A stretch of DNA of 34,288 nucleotides from Nitrospirota bacterium (GTDB lineage Bacteria > Nitrospirota > UBA9217), in assembly GCA_035516965.1 (NCBI GenBank), contig DATIZR010000053.1, forward strand, positions 1 through 34,288, read 5' to 3'. Position numbers and translations under genes: made by a program. The notes beneath the pieces were generated by a model. It ran no database searches and was not told the origin of the DNA. It saw nothing but the letters and a program-made list of their open reading frames with translations. Below are positions 24,724 through 32,978 of this stretch, in pieces. Numbering within the stretch: position 1 is the first letter of the stretch; each line of letters opens with the position of its first letter.

Positions 24724-24834
24724 AATCGCGGCGGTAAGTCGCCCGACTGCCATTCGCCCTCGCGAAGCTCGGGCGAAGAACCAGGCAGTCAAGATCGACA
24801 CCCCGCTGCGCGGGGGCGACTTACCGCCGCGATT
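24724..24834. repeat. GC-rich multibranched palindromic element
   Basis: A perfect 20-bp inverted repeat, AATCGCGGCGGTAAGTCGCC (24724-24743)/GGCGACTTACCGCCGCGATT (24815-24834), encloses two further hairpins. One is GACTGCC/GGCAGTC with an inner TTCGCCC/GGGCGAA; the other is CCCCGC/GCGGGG-type at about 24800-24816. It is GC-rich inside AT-rich sequence. It could be a MITE-like or REP-like mobile unit, or a structured RNA in the leader of the next gene. Confidence 0.6.
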
Positions 24835-24863
24835 AGTTTTGGAAGCAGAGGGACATTACAAGT

Positions 24864-25598
24864 TTGACGACCACAGAATATATGGAATTCGCCTTCTATT
24901 TCCTCTTTCTTGTGCTCTATATTAGTTTTGCCTTTTTAAGCTTCTTTAAAACAGCGCAAGTCGCTAAGTCAAAATGGGGTAAGTCAATATGGCGTAACAT
25001 GAAACCGAAGCAAATCAAATGGCTCAGCGCTATCTTCTTACTTGCAGGAATGTTATTCATGATTTTTGCAGTGGGCCAACTTGCAACCGGAACATTCAAG
25101 TGGCGAGGGCGGCCGAAGACATACAGCTTCTCTGATTTCCGCGTGAGAGTTAAAGCGGCGAAACCGCAGCAGGAGTACCAATCACCAGATGGAAAATATA
25201 TCGCAATCATTATTCCTTTGCCGAATGCACCATCCGGTTCTGGAGAGAGCAAAGTTGAGGTTCATTCGAAAGATGCTATCATGAGTTCTGCAAGTTACAG
25301 TTCTGAGGATGGCGAGCATGGTTTCGGCGTTGAACACGCGACATGGTCACCAGATTCGAAGTTCTTCGTTTACAGCATGTCCAGCTCGGGCGGTCACCAA
25401 TCCTGGCATTTCCCTACATACTTCGTTTCCGTTAATGATTTCAAAACGAGATGTCTGGATGACTATGTTGGTTCAATAACACAGACTGAACTTTCGTTTA
25501 ATCCGCCCGACATAGTTCATGTTTACGGCCATGCACCAAACGATTTTGAAAAAGAAACTGAAATTAGCGCCAGCCTTTCAAAACTGCTAAAGGAATGA
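24864..25598 (+). CDS. Membrane-anchored protein with PD40-like motifs, unknown
   Basis: A 244-residue protein with two N-terminal membrane spans (residues about 9-30 and 50-75) and a C-terminal domain outside the membrane. That domain contains two TolB/PD40-type beta-propeller motifs (YQSPDGKYIAIII and ATWSPDSKFFVYS), too few for a full propeller. I recognise no family. The start is uncertain: TTG 24864 has GAGGGA upstream; ATG 24882 is the alternative. Composition is visibly AT-richer than its neighbours, and the stop is followed at once by an attC-like hairpin, so it may be an acquired gene cassette. Confidence 0.6.
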   Translation: MTTTEYMEFAFYFLFLVLYISFAFLSFFKTAQVAKSKWGKSIWRNMKPKQIKWLSAIFLLAGMLFMIFAVGQLATGTFKWRGRPKTYSFSDFRVRVKAAKPQQEYQSPDGKYIAIIIPLPNAPSGSGESKVEVHSKDAIMSSASYSSEDGEHGFGVEHATWSPDSKFFVYSMSSSGGHQSWHFPTYFVSVNDFKTRCLDDYVGSITQTELSFNPPDIVHVYGHAPNDFEKETEISASLSKLLKE

Positions 25599-25654
25599 AC
25601 CAACAACCGCGTCCACAGCGACGCGCCGAAGGGCGGCGCGTGACGCGGGCGTTC
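25597..25654 (+). repeat. attC-like hairpin directly after the stop codon
   Basis: Outer GAAC (25597-25600)/GTTC (25651-25654), then CCGCGTC (25607-25613)/GACGCGG (25642-25648), then ACGCGCC (25621-25627)/GGCGCGT (25635-25641). The left side (CCAACAACCGCGTC) and right side (GACGCGGGCGTT) resemble integron attC sites such as the Vibrio VCR, including AAC and GTT triplets. The right core GTTCCCA does not fit GTTRRRY, and no integrase is in the window. Confidence 0.45.
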
Positions 25655-25669
25655 CCAAGAGAGATGATA

Positions 25670-25996
25670 ATGAAAAAGTGCCCCTTCTGTGCTGAAGATA
25701 TTCAAGACGACGCGATAAAGTGTAAACACTGCGGTGAGTTCCTGGATGCCTCCGCACGCCCACGCATGGCAGAAGAAAAGATCCCCTGGTATTTCGGGAA
25801 AACCTTTATCATCATCGCCGTCTTGTCTGTGGGACCGCTGGCGTTGCCCTTGATCTGGTGGCGTCCGCAAACGACGCGGGCATGGAAGATCGGGCTCACC
25901 ATAGGGATCCTTGTCCTCAGTTGGATTTTGTACCAAACCACGATGGAATCCATCCGAACGATCCAGAAGTATTACAAAATGCTTGAAGGACTTTGA
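25670..25996 (+). CDS. Zinc-ribbon membrane protein
   Basis: A 108-residue protein beginning with a zinc-ribbon (KCPFCAEDIQDDAIKCKHCGEF: two CxxC pairs at about residues 4-7 and 19-22), a short linker, and two membrane spans (TFIIIAVLSVGPLALPLIWW and IGLTIGILVLSWILYQTTM). Such small proteins are common conserved hypotheticals; function unknown. The frame is open further upstream through the attC-like hairpin, but the first credible start is ATG 25664 or 25670, after a purine-rich AAGAGAG. Confidence 0.7.
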   Translation: MKKCPFCAEDIQDDAIKCKHCGEFLDASARPRMAEEKIPWYFGKTFIIIAVLSVGPLALPLIWWRPQTTRAWKIGLTIGILVLSWILYQTTMESIRTIQKYYKMLEGL

Positions 25997-26081
25997 AATT
26001 ATGTGCAAATGTTCTGATCGCCAGCACCGGTGAAGTACGTCCCCGAGGTAATCTCCCGCAAGGTCTATCATACATAACTAC

Positions 26082-27317
26082 ATGCCCTCCTCTCTCGCTC
26101 CAGATGAACCGCAGGCGATCCTGCGGCACCGTCCGTTCGTCCTGTTCTGGTTCGCCCGTGTCGCGACCATGGTCGCCTTCCAGATGCAGGCCGTTGCCGT
26201 GGGCTGGCAGATCTACGCCCTCACCGGCAGCGCGCTGTATCTCGGCCTTGTCGGGCTTGCGCAGTTCCTGCCCATGTTCCTGCTGACGCTCGCCGTGGGC
26301 CACGTTGCGGACCGATACGACCGCCGCACCATTGCGCGGGTCTGCCAGTTCACTGAAGGCCTGGCCGCCTTCGCACTGGCCTGGGGGAGCGCGGCGGGCT
26401 GGCAGAGCAAGGAGAGCATCCTCGCCATCATGTTCGTCGTCGGCGCCGTACACGCCTTCGAAGGGCCGACCATGCAGTCGCTCCTGCCCGGCCTGGTCAC
26501 CGCCCAGCTCCTTCCGCGGGCGCTCGCCTGGTCCGCGTCGGCAATGCAGACCGCAACCATTGTCGGGCCGGCGCTCGGCGGCCTCCTGTATACCGTGGGC
26601 CCGACCGAGGTCTATGCAGCAGCAGGCATCCTGTTCCTGGCTGCAAGCGTATTTCTCGGCCTCATCCGCGCAGGCCGCGCTCCCGCCTTGCACGAACCCG
26701 CAAGCATCAAATCGGTGTTCGCCGGCATCGCCTTCATCCGCAGCCGTCCCGAGGTTTTGGGCGCCATATCCCTCGACCTCTTTGCCGTGCTTCTGGGCGG
26801 AGCTACGGCCCTCCTGCCGATCTATGCGCGCGACATCCTGATGACCGGACCGTGGGGGCTGGGCCTCCTCCGTTCGGCGCCCGCAGTGGGAGCACTTGCC
26901 ATGTCCCTTTTCCTGGCGCGTTATCCGCTCAAGCGCCGCGTGGGCAGGACCATGTTCAATGCCGTAGCCGTCTTCGGCGTCGCAACCATCGTGTTCGCTC
27001 TCTCGACGTCCTTCGTCCTGTCCCTCGTTGCCCTTGCCGTGCTCGGAGCCGCCGACGTGATCAGCGTCGTGATCAGGCACTCGCTGGTCCAGATCGAAAC
27101 GCCTGACGAGATGCGGGGCCGGGTCAGCGCTGTTAACTCCCTGTTCATCGGAACATCGAACCAGCTGGGTGAGTTCGAATCGGGGATCACCGCGGCCTGG
27201 TTCGGGGCGGTCTTCGCCGTCCTGATCGGCGGCATCGGCACGATCATCGTCGTAGCGCTCTGGATGCGGTTTTTCCCGCAGCTGGTGCGAACCGACACCC
27301 TGGATTCAAAGAAATGA
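26082..27317 (+). CDS. MFS exporter (EntS/MFS_3 type)
   Basis: A 411-residue major facilitator with twelve predicted spans, of the EntS-like group that exports siderophores and other small molecules; the substrate is unknown. The N-terminus ILRHRPFVLFWFARVATMVAFQMQAVAVGWQIYALTGS is typical of this group. The loop 2-3 signature is VGHVADRYDRRTIARV, and the C-terminal half holds the ETPDEMRGRVSAVNSLFIGTSNQLGEFESG segment. No siderophore genes lie nearby. No clear ribosome-binding site precedes ATG 26082, but family homology reaches nearly to it. Confidence 0.9.
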   Translation: MPSSLAPDEPQAILRHRPFVLFWFARVATMVAFQMQAVAVGWQIYALTGSALYLGLVGLAQFLPMFLLTLAVGHVADRYDRRTIARVCQFTEGLAAFALAWGSAAGWQSKESILAIMFVVGAVHAFEGPTMQSLLPGLVTAQLLPRALAWSASAMQTATIVGPALGGLLYTVGPTEVYAAAGILFLAASVFLGLIRAGRAPALHEPASIKSVFAGIAFIRSRPEVLGAISLDLFAVLLGGATALLPIYARDILMTGPWGLGLLRSAPAVGALAMSLFLARYPLKRRVGRTMFNAVAVFGVATIVFALSTSFVLSLVALAVLGAADVISVVIRHSLVQIETPDEMRGRVSAVNSLFIGTSNQLGEFESGITAAWFGAVFAVLIGGIGTIIVVALWMRFFPQLVRTDTLDSKK

Positions 27318-27398
27318 AGCAGGATTGTCATTAAGGGTCATATACTAGAAACACCGGATCGGAACCAATGGAAGCAATCAAGATTCTGCTAAATGACT

Positions 27399-27416
27399 TT
27401 CCCGCGAATGCGGGAA
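27399..27416. repeat. Short palindrome TTCCCGC-GAAT-GCGGGAA
   Basis: A perfect 7-bp stem with a GAAT loop. It is of the type found dispersed between genes in many proteobacteria (REP/dRS3-like). It lies in the 359-bp gap after the MFS gene. Confidence 0.5.
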
Positions 27417-27432
27417 TCCAGTTCAGTTTTTT

Positions 27433-27518
27433 ATCCACAGATTGCGCAGACTTCACAGATTAAACCGAAGAAAAATTACTATTTTTACAATCTGCGTCCA
27501 TCTGCGACGTCTGCGGAT
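27433..27518. repeat. Long imperfect palindrome with T tract
   Basis: The left arm (27433-27461, ATCCACAGATTGCGCAGAC...) and the right arm (27489-27518, ending GACGTCTGCGGAT) are imperfect reverse complements. Each is built of short CAGA/TCTG-GCG modules, and the right arm is followed by AGATTTTTTTTT. It resembles dispersed intergenic palindromes; it could also end the MFS transcript. Confidence 0.55.
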
Positions 27519-27619
27519 AGATTTTTTTTTCGCGTCTTCTGAAGGATAGTCATACTGAGTGGTTACATTCGATGTAAAACTATTATCAGACAGTTAATAA
27601 GCTCGACACCAATATAGGT

Positions 27620-27625
27620 TATAAT
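27620..27625 (+). promoter_or_regulatory. -10 box before the LEA14-like gene
   Basis: A perfect TATAAT at 27620-27625, about 50 bases before the start codon; no good -35 box at 16-18 bases (TTAATA at 27594 is 20 bases away). Confidence 0.4.
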
Positions 27626-27676
27626 AGGACGGCGTCCGAGATAGGGGTAGCTGCCGGAATCAAAGGAGTATATACA

Positions 27677-28231
27677 ATGCTCATGAAACGCGGGATCTTA
27701 ATAGCCCTCATCCTGATCCTGCCGGGGTGCTCATTATCGAGGCTCCTCGGCACCAAACTAGAGCGGCCCACCTTCGCGTACTCGGGATACGAACTCGCGG
27801 AGGTCTCGGAGAGCGAGACAACCGTTCACTTTCTGTTCTCCGCGCACAACCCGAATAAGGTAGGAATCAAGGACGTGCTTGTTTCCTATGAACTCTTTGT
27901 AGAGGGGAATTTTCTGCTGCAGGGAAATGACATACGTTTAGTGTTGCCTCCAAAAAGCGATACGGTGATCCAGGTTCCAGCAATAATCGCTTATAAGGAC
28001 CTCTTGCCTGTCCTGGGGTCCCTTGCTGCTAGAATTTTATCAGGACAGAAAACAGTTCCGATAACGATCAATGCCGTCTTTTCCGGAAAGCCTTTGGTCT
28101 ATGACGAGTCGGGTCAAGGAAGCGCGTTTTCGTTCGAGAAGAATCTGACGAAGACCGAGGACATCCCTATACCGCTGGATAAGATCAACAAGGCCATGAA
28201 ACGTTTCAGGGATGCCATCCAGAATTTTTAA
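27677..28231 (+). CDS. LEA14-like (WHy domain) lipoprotein
   Basis: A 184-residue lipoprotein. The N-terminus MLMKRGILIALILILPGCSL holds a lipobox (LPGC), so the mature protein would start at Cys18. The rest matches the LEA type 2 / WHy fold, an Ig-like beta-sandwich found in desiccation and stress proteins (TVHFLFSAHNPNKVGIKDVLVSYELFVEG, with the conserved NPN, and a second half ending with IPIPLDKIN). It probably sits in the outer membrane facing the periplasm. AAAGGAG precedes the ATG. Confidence 0.88.
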   Translation: MLMKRGILIALILILPGCSLSRLLGTKLERPTFAYSGYELAEVSESETTVHFLFSAHNPNKVGIKDVLVSYELFVEGNFLLQGNDIRLVLPPKSDTVIQVPAIIAYKDLLPVLGSLAARILSGQKTVPITINAVFSGKPLVYDESGQGSAFSFEKNLTKTEDIPIPLDKINKAMKRFRDAIQNF

Positions 28232-28303
28232 ATGCGCACAGGATTATTGACGATCAGCTGCCTTCGTGATCGGGTTTTAGGAGAAATGGAGAAATGATGT
28301 GGC

Positions 28304-28552
28304 TTAAGCGGCCTTTGGCAGGCCAGAGGAAGGCAACAAATGGGTTTGACGATGGGCAATCGTAACAATATCGATGACCTCACCGGCTCTTATTAGCAAG
28401 TCGTCACTGTAAAAGCGCTTTTCAGCGGCATCGCTCTTCTCTTCGATCTGTTCAACCTTGCCGGTCCTTCCGTCTATTATCACGCCCTTATTCAGGTCAT
28501 CGGTCGCGCGCCGACGAGGTGAATTGATCCTTCTAAATGCTAGGTTCGTCAT
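28304..28552 (-). CDS. Small hypothetical protein
   Basis: An 82-residue frame (MTNLAFRRINSPRRRATDDL, then IIDGRTGKVEQIEEKS, ending SSGLPKAA) with no domain I recognise. Support is a GAGGAG motif 8-11 bases before the GTG/ATG pair at 28555/28552 and a plausible soluble composition. It could be spurious; it stands alone on the minus strand between a lipoprotein gene and a non-coding region. Confidence 0.4.
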   Translation of the reverse strand: MTNLAFRRINSPRRRATDDLNKGVIIDGRTGKVEQIEEKSDAAEKRFYSDDLLIRAGEVIDIVTIAHRQTHLLPSSGLPKAA

Positions 28553-28555
28553 CAC

Positions 28556-29399
28556 GGCCGGAGCTCCTCACACCTGAAAAAAAACGAGATGCATTCTTTA
28601 TTTTAAGTGTAGCATAGAATTGTAAGGTTAGAGCTAAGCTATGCGGTCACGCAGGCGATCAGTAATACTATAGTGTCAGGCCGAAAGGGGGAATACCGGC
28701 TGAAAATGAAGGACCATAGCATAAAGACAGGTCCTTCCAAGGAAGTTCAAGATGCTTTTCTTTTTTCTGCACCCCGGTTCACAGGTCCGCGCAGGCATGC
28801 ATTGCGGGTACTGCTCCTAAGCCTTCTCGGGCATCGCAGCACTTCCCCTCGCCCGGAATAGCGGGCTCGGCCGTGTCTGCCTAGCTTTGTGACGGTATTG
28901 ATCTTGACAGCTTGCGCATGCTTGTGCGCGTACCTGTTCACGGGATGCAGGGGCCTCTGAAAGGCAAGGACCCTGAGTCTTTACCCAAACCCCGCATGTC
29001 CCCGGATCGGCCCTACGAATTTCTCGGGCACCCGTCTTGACCAAAGGAAGCGTCCCCTTGGGCGGCCGTGCACTGTCTGAGGCCGCAGGCCGAGTTTGCG
29101 CGGCCGAGCGGACGTGGCCCTAGACGGGTCAAGAAATTCGTTCAGGCCACGAAGGGGATATGCAAAAAAAATCAATTCTTCAGAAAACGAGCAAAGTACC
29201 CACTCAAAAGGGAGAAGACCCTTTTAAAAAAACTGTGCTACACTCTTTCTCGCATCCTGGTTCTTTTCCTTGCCATGAGGATGATCTTCCGCTAAAGTAG
29301 CTGCGGCTGATCGATCCGGCAAGGACGCTACGATCATTTTCAGACAGTTCGATCTTACAAGTCGCTCTGCACCCGCGAACGAACGAAAGGAAGGACGTG
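28556..29399. other. Approximately 840 bp without a credible gene
   Basis: Only short, unconvincing frames occur. The region is rich in structure: AAGGACC (28709-28715)/GGTCCTT (28730-28736), GCGC-flanked repeats near 28914-28930, the 125-bp inverted-repeat element at 29016-29140, and AAAAGGG (29206-29212)/CCCTTTT (29219-29225). A TACACT with an extended TGC (29236-29244) may be the -10 box for the downstream UPF0182 gene. RNase P, tmRNA and SRP signatures were looked for and not seen. Confidence 0.5.
29016..29140. repeat. 125-bp inverted-repeat element
   Basis: CGAATTTCT (29016-29024) and CCCGTCT (29031-29037) are matched by AGACGGG (29122-29128) and AGAAATTCG (29132-29140). The interior is GC-rich with several GGCCG motifs and a GCGTCC/GGACGT pair. 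Possible mobile repeat or structured RNA. Confidence 0.5.
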
Positions 29400-32093
29400 A
29401 TGAGCAATAAAATTCAGAGGCACTGGGTCCTTATCTTTTCCGTCGTCGCGGCGCTCACGCTTCTCGCCAGCGCGCGGGAGCTTATCTCCCTTGAAGTGGA
29501 TTGGCAGTTTTTCCACGAAACCGGCTTCGAAGCGGTCTTTACCAAGACCCTTACCGCAAAGCTGCTGGCCGGGCTCGCTTTCGGCGTGATCGCTTTTCTC
29601 CTGATCTACAGCAACCTCCTTATTGCCGGAAAGCGAAGGTTCCCGCCCGGCGGCCTGAATCTTCTCTGGGAAAGCATGCCGCAGCTGCCGCGCATCGATC
29701 TGGGCCGGCTGATGGGCGGGATCTCGCTCCTGGTGTCCTTTGCCGCATTCATCCTCGCCTTCCAGGTTGGCGCGCGATATTGGGAGCAGTCGCTTCTCTT
29801 CCTGAACAGCTCGCCTGCTGGCCTTGTCGATCCGCTCTTCGGCAAGGACATCTCGTTCTATCTGTTCAAGTATCCCTTTATCGACGCGATGAACTCGATG
29901 ATCCGCATCCTGATCGTGATCTCTGCTGTCCTGACAACGGCGGTCTATATTTTCCGGGGCGGCGCGGTGACCATGGGAAAGCTCTTCGCCGTGGATCCCT
30001 TCGTGAAGCGCCACATCGCCGTCCTGGTATCGCTCTTTCTTCTCAGCCTCTCGTTCAGCTTTGTTCTCGACCGCTTTGGACTGCTGACCAGCGAACACGG
30101 CGTACTGTACGGCGCCTCGTACACTGACGTGCACGCCCGCCTGCTGATGCTCACGGTCATGGCCGCGCTCGCCCTGGCTGCGGCGATCGTCGTTCCCGTC
30201 TTTGCCAGCCGGGGCTCCCTCGTCATGCCGCTCGCTGCGCTTGGGGTTCTCATGGGCCTCTCCCTGCTGGGACTGCAGGTCTATCCCTCCACCCTGCAGA
30301 GCTTCAAGGTTTCGCCGAACGAGATCGTGCTGGAGCGGCCCTACATCGCGGACCATATCAAGTTCACCCGGTACGGCTACGGCCTGGAGAACATGGAACT
30401 GGAGCCCTTTGCGGCGAACAAGCAGCTGACCTTCACGGATATCCGGAAGAACCTGCCCACCATCCAGAACATCCGGCTCTGGGACGAAGAGCCGCTCCTG
30501 AAGACCTACAGCCAGCTGCAGCAGATCCGGACCTATTACCACTTCAGCGGCGTGGACAATGACCGCTATACCGTGAACGACAACTACCGCCAGGTCATGC
30601 TGTCCCCCCGGGAGCTGTCCTACGCTGATCTGCCGGAGAAGTCATGGATCAACGAACGGCTCGTCTTCACCCACGGCTTCGGCCTGGCCATGGGGCCCGT
30701 GAGCGGCATCACGAAAGAAGGCTTGCCGGAATTCTACATCAAGGACATCCCGCCGGTCACGAACGCGGGGCCGAAGGTGGCCCGGCCTGAGATCTACTAC
30801 GGCGAAAGCCCGAACGACTACGTCATCGTGAACACGAAGACAAAGGAGTTCAGCTATCCCACGACCGAGGGGAACGTGTACAGCGTTTATACGGGGAAGG
30901 GAGGCGTCCGGTTCTCGTCGCTCCTGATGCGGTGCCTCTATGCCGCCTACTTCGGGAGCTTCAATATCGTGCTGTCGAGCGATGTGACCGATGAAAGCCG
31001 GATCCTCTATAACCGGGAAGTCATCAAGCGGGTCGCCGCGATCGCGCCGTTCCTGTCGTACGACCCTGATCCGTACATGGTCATCGGCGACGACGGTAAA
31101 TTGTTCTGGATCATCGACGCCTACACCCAGAGCGGCAACCTCCCCTATTCCAAGCCGCTTCCGGGAGGGACCAACTACATTCGTAATGCGGTCAAAGTGG
31201 TCGTGGACGCCTATGACGGCTCGGTCTCGCTCTACGTTGTGGACCGGAAGGACATCCTGGCGAAGACCTATGCAGCCATCTTCCCGACGCTGTTCAAGCC
31301 GATCGGCGATATGCGCGCAGACCTCCGGGGGCACGTCCGGTATCCCCGGGCGCTCCTCAAGATCCAGGCGCGGATGTTCACGACCTTCCATATGACGGAC
31401 CCCTCGGTGTTTTACAACAAGGAGGACCTCTGGGAGATCCCGTCGTACCGGCAAAAGACCATGGACCCCTATTACCTCATTACGAAGCTCCCGGGGTTCG
31501 ACGAGGAAGAGTACATCCTGCTCCTGCCTTTCACACCGTCGAAGCGGGACAACCTGGCCGCCTGGATGGCAGCGCGAAGCGATGGCGGGAACTACGGCAA
31601 GGTCACGGTCTACACCTTTCCGCGGGACCGGCTCGTCTTCGGGCCGCGCCAGATCGACGCCCGCATCGACCAGGACGCCTATATCTCGCAGCAGCTCACG
31701 CTCTGGGGCCAGCACGGCTCCGATGTGATCAGGGGGAGCCTCCTCATCATCCCCATCGAGGACTCGCTCATCTATGTGCAGCCGCTCTTCCTGGTGGCCA
31801 CGGACAAGGGCGGCCTGCCGGAGCTCAGGAGGGTCATCGTTGCCTACGGGAACAACGTGGTCATGGAAGAGACGCTCGATGCCGCGATCCAGCGCCTGTT
31901 CACCGGCTCGCTGCCGAGCATGCGGATGATGGAGAACGGCGCGGCAGAGGGCAAGCGGCCCTCACGGGAATTGAGCTCCCAGGCGCTGGAACAGTTGCGC
32001 AAGGCAAGGGAAGCGGTCCGGAAAGAAGACTGGGCCGGCTACGGGAAATACCTGAAAGACCTGGAAGAGACGCTCCGGGAAATGGCGAAGTAA
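29400..32093 (+). CDS. UPF0182 family membrane protein
   Basis: An 897-residue UPF0182 (COG1615) protein. About seven hydrophobic spans lie in the first 310 residues (WVLIFSVVAALTLLASA to LGVLMGLSLLGLQVYPSTLQ). A large extracytoplasmic domain follows (NEIVLERPYIADHIKFTRYGYGL, GEGNVYSVYTGKGGVRFSS-type segment, FLSYDPDPYMVIGDDGKLFWIIDAYTQS) and an acidic/basic coiled tail (LRKAREAVRKEDWAGYGKYL). Length is normal for the family. Its function is unknown. ATG 29400 is preferred to GTG 29397 because AAGGA lies 4 bases upstream of the latter pair. Confidence 0.92.
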   Translation: MSNKIQRHWVLIFSVVAALTLLASARELISLEVDWQFFHETGFEAVFTKTLTAKLLAGLAFGVIAFLLIYSNLLIAGKRRFPPGGLNLLWESMPQLPRIDLGRLMGGISLLVSFAAFILAFQVGARYWEQSLLFLNSSPAGLVDPLFGKDISFYLFKYPFIDAMNSMIRILIVISAVLTTAVYIFRGGAVTMGKLFAVDPFVKRHIAVLVSLFLLSLSFSFVLDRFGLLTSEHGVLYGASYTDVHARLLMLTVMAALALAAAIVVPVFASRGSLVMPLAALGVLMGLSLLGLQVYPSTLQSFKVSPNEIVLERPYIADHIKFTRYGYGLENMELEPFAANKQLTFTDIRKNLPTIQNIRLWDEEPLLKTYSQLQQIRTYYHFSGVDNDRYTVNDNYRQVMLSPRELSYADLPEKSWINERLVFTHGFGLAMGPVSGITKEGLPEFYIKDIPPVTNAGPKVARPEIYYGESPNDYVIVNTKTKEFSYPTTEGNVYSVYTGKGGVRFSSLLMRCLYAAYFGSFNIVLSSDVTDESRILYNREVIKRVAAIAPFLSYDPDPYMVIGDDGKLFWIIDAYTQSGNLPYSKPLPGGTNYIRNAVKVVVDAYDGSVSLYVVDRKDILAKTYAAIFPTLFKPIGDMRADLRGHVRYPRALLKIQARMFTTFHMTDPSVFYNKEDLWEIPSYRQKTMDPYYLITKLPGFDEEEYILLLPFTPSKRDNLAAWMAARSDGGNYGKVTVYTFPRDRLVFGPRQIDARIDQDAYISQQLTLWGQHGSDVIRGSLLIIPIEDSLIYVQPLFLVATDKGGLPELRRVIVAYGNNVVMEETLDAAIQRLFTGSLPSMRMMENGAAEGKRPSRELSSQALEQLRKAREAVRKEDWAGYGKYLKDLEETLREMAK

Positions 32094-32177
32094 GTTCGGG
32101 CATAAAGTCTGCCGCGGCATTCTGAAATATCAGCTGGCCGCACATGTGCGCTGAAACTCAGGAGTGGAATATTTATT

Positions 32178-32924
32178 ATGAGAAGACGGCCCGGCTCGAG
32201 CGCCAAGTTCGTATCGAAAGGGATCGCAATCCTTTACGAGGATAAAGACATCCTTGTGGTGAATAAGCCGGCGGGCCTTTTGACGGTCGCTACGGAGAGG
32301 GAAAAATCGCGCACGGCCCATTCCCTGCTCACGGAGTACATCCGCAAAGGCTGCGGCAGGTCCCGCAAGCAGCTTTTTGTCGTTCACCGTCTGGACAGGG
32401 ACACCTCCGGGGTGCTCATCTTCGCGAAGAGCGAAGAGGCGATGCTGCGTCTGAAGGCCCAGTGGAAACAGACGGAGAAGAAGTACCTGGCCGTGGTTCA
32501 CGGCAAATGCGAAAAGAGCTCGGATACGATCACTTCCTACCTGGCGGAGGACAAGGAGTATAACGTTTACTCCACGTCTGACAGCACCAAGGGCAGACTG
32601 TCCCAGACGGCCTACAGGGTCCTCAGGTTCACAAAAGGCCTGTCCTTGCTGGAAGTGACGTTGTTAACAGGCAGGAAGAACCAGATACGGGTGCACCTCG
32701 CCGGAATCGGGCGACCCATCGTGGGCGACACAAAGTACGGGAAAGAGGATGGACCGCAGCCACGCATGGCGCTTCATGCGAGATTGATATCCTTCAAACA
32801 TCCCTTCAGCAACGAGCGGCTCACGTTCGAAGCAGAAGTGCCGGCTTTTTTTGCGACGCTCGTGGGCCGCATCGAACGTCTGAACGAGCCTTCGGGACCC
32901 TCACTGACATTCAGTAATAAATGA
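32178..32924 (+). CDS. RluA-family pseudouridine synthase
   Basis: A 248-residue RNA pseudouridine synthase of the RluA family, which isomerises uridines in rRNA or tRNA. The catalytic motif HRLDRDTSGVLIFAKS has Asp73. ILYEDKDILVVNKPAGLLT precedes it, and the C-terminal LLTGRKNQIRVHLAGIGRPIVGDTKYG block follows. No S4 domain is present, so the target cannot be named. CAGGAG lies 13 bases before the ATG, a rather long spacing. The short intergenic region upstream contains a 12-base palindrome CGCACATGTGCG (32139-32150). Confidence 0.92.
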   Translation: MRRRPGSSAKFVSKGIAILYEDKDILVVNKPAGLLTVATEREKSRTAHSLLTEYIRKGCGRSRKQLFVVHRLDRDTSGVLIFAKSEEAMLRLKAQWKQTEKKYLAVVHGKCEKSSDTITSYLAEDKEYNVYSTSDSTKGRLSQTAYRVLRFTKGLSLLEVTLLTGRKNQIRVHLAGIGRPIVGDTKYGKEDGPQPRMALHARLISFKHPFSNERLTFEAEVPAFFATLVGRIERLNEPSGPSLTFSNK

Positions 32925-32978
32925 TGCGGCTTGAATATCTGTTGACGAGAGATCACCTCCAGCCTCAATCTTCCTGGT

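Noticed and set aside
24724-24834. Second attC site within the GC-rich palindrome
   Set aside because: Its ends do not carry GTTRRRY or RYYYAAC cores; the arms are perfect and too long for attC.
24536-24925. Plus-strand frame of 129 residues across the palindromic element
   Set aside because: It crosses the operator-like repeats and the GC-rich palindrome, has no ribosome-binding site, and changes composition mid-way.
28673-29295. Several short frames in the 840-bp gap
   Set aside because: None has a ribosome-binding site, recognisable domain or consistent codon use; they coincide with inverted repeats.
28556-29399. RNase P RNA, tmRNA or SRP RNA in the gap
   Set aside because: None of the conserved blocks of these RNAs could be found on either strand by eye.
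29355-31715. Long minus-strand frames opposite the UPF0182 gene
   Set aside because: They are antisense shadows of a GC-rich gene, with His/Arg/Glu-rich low-complexity translations.
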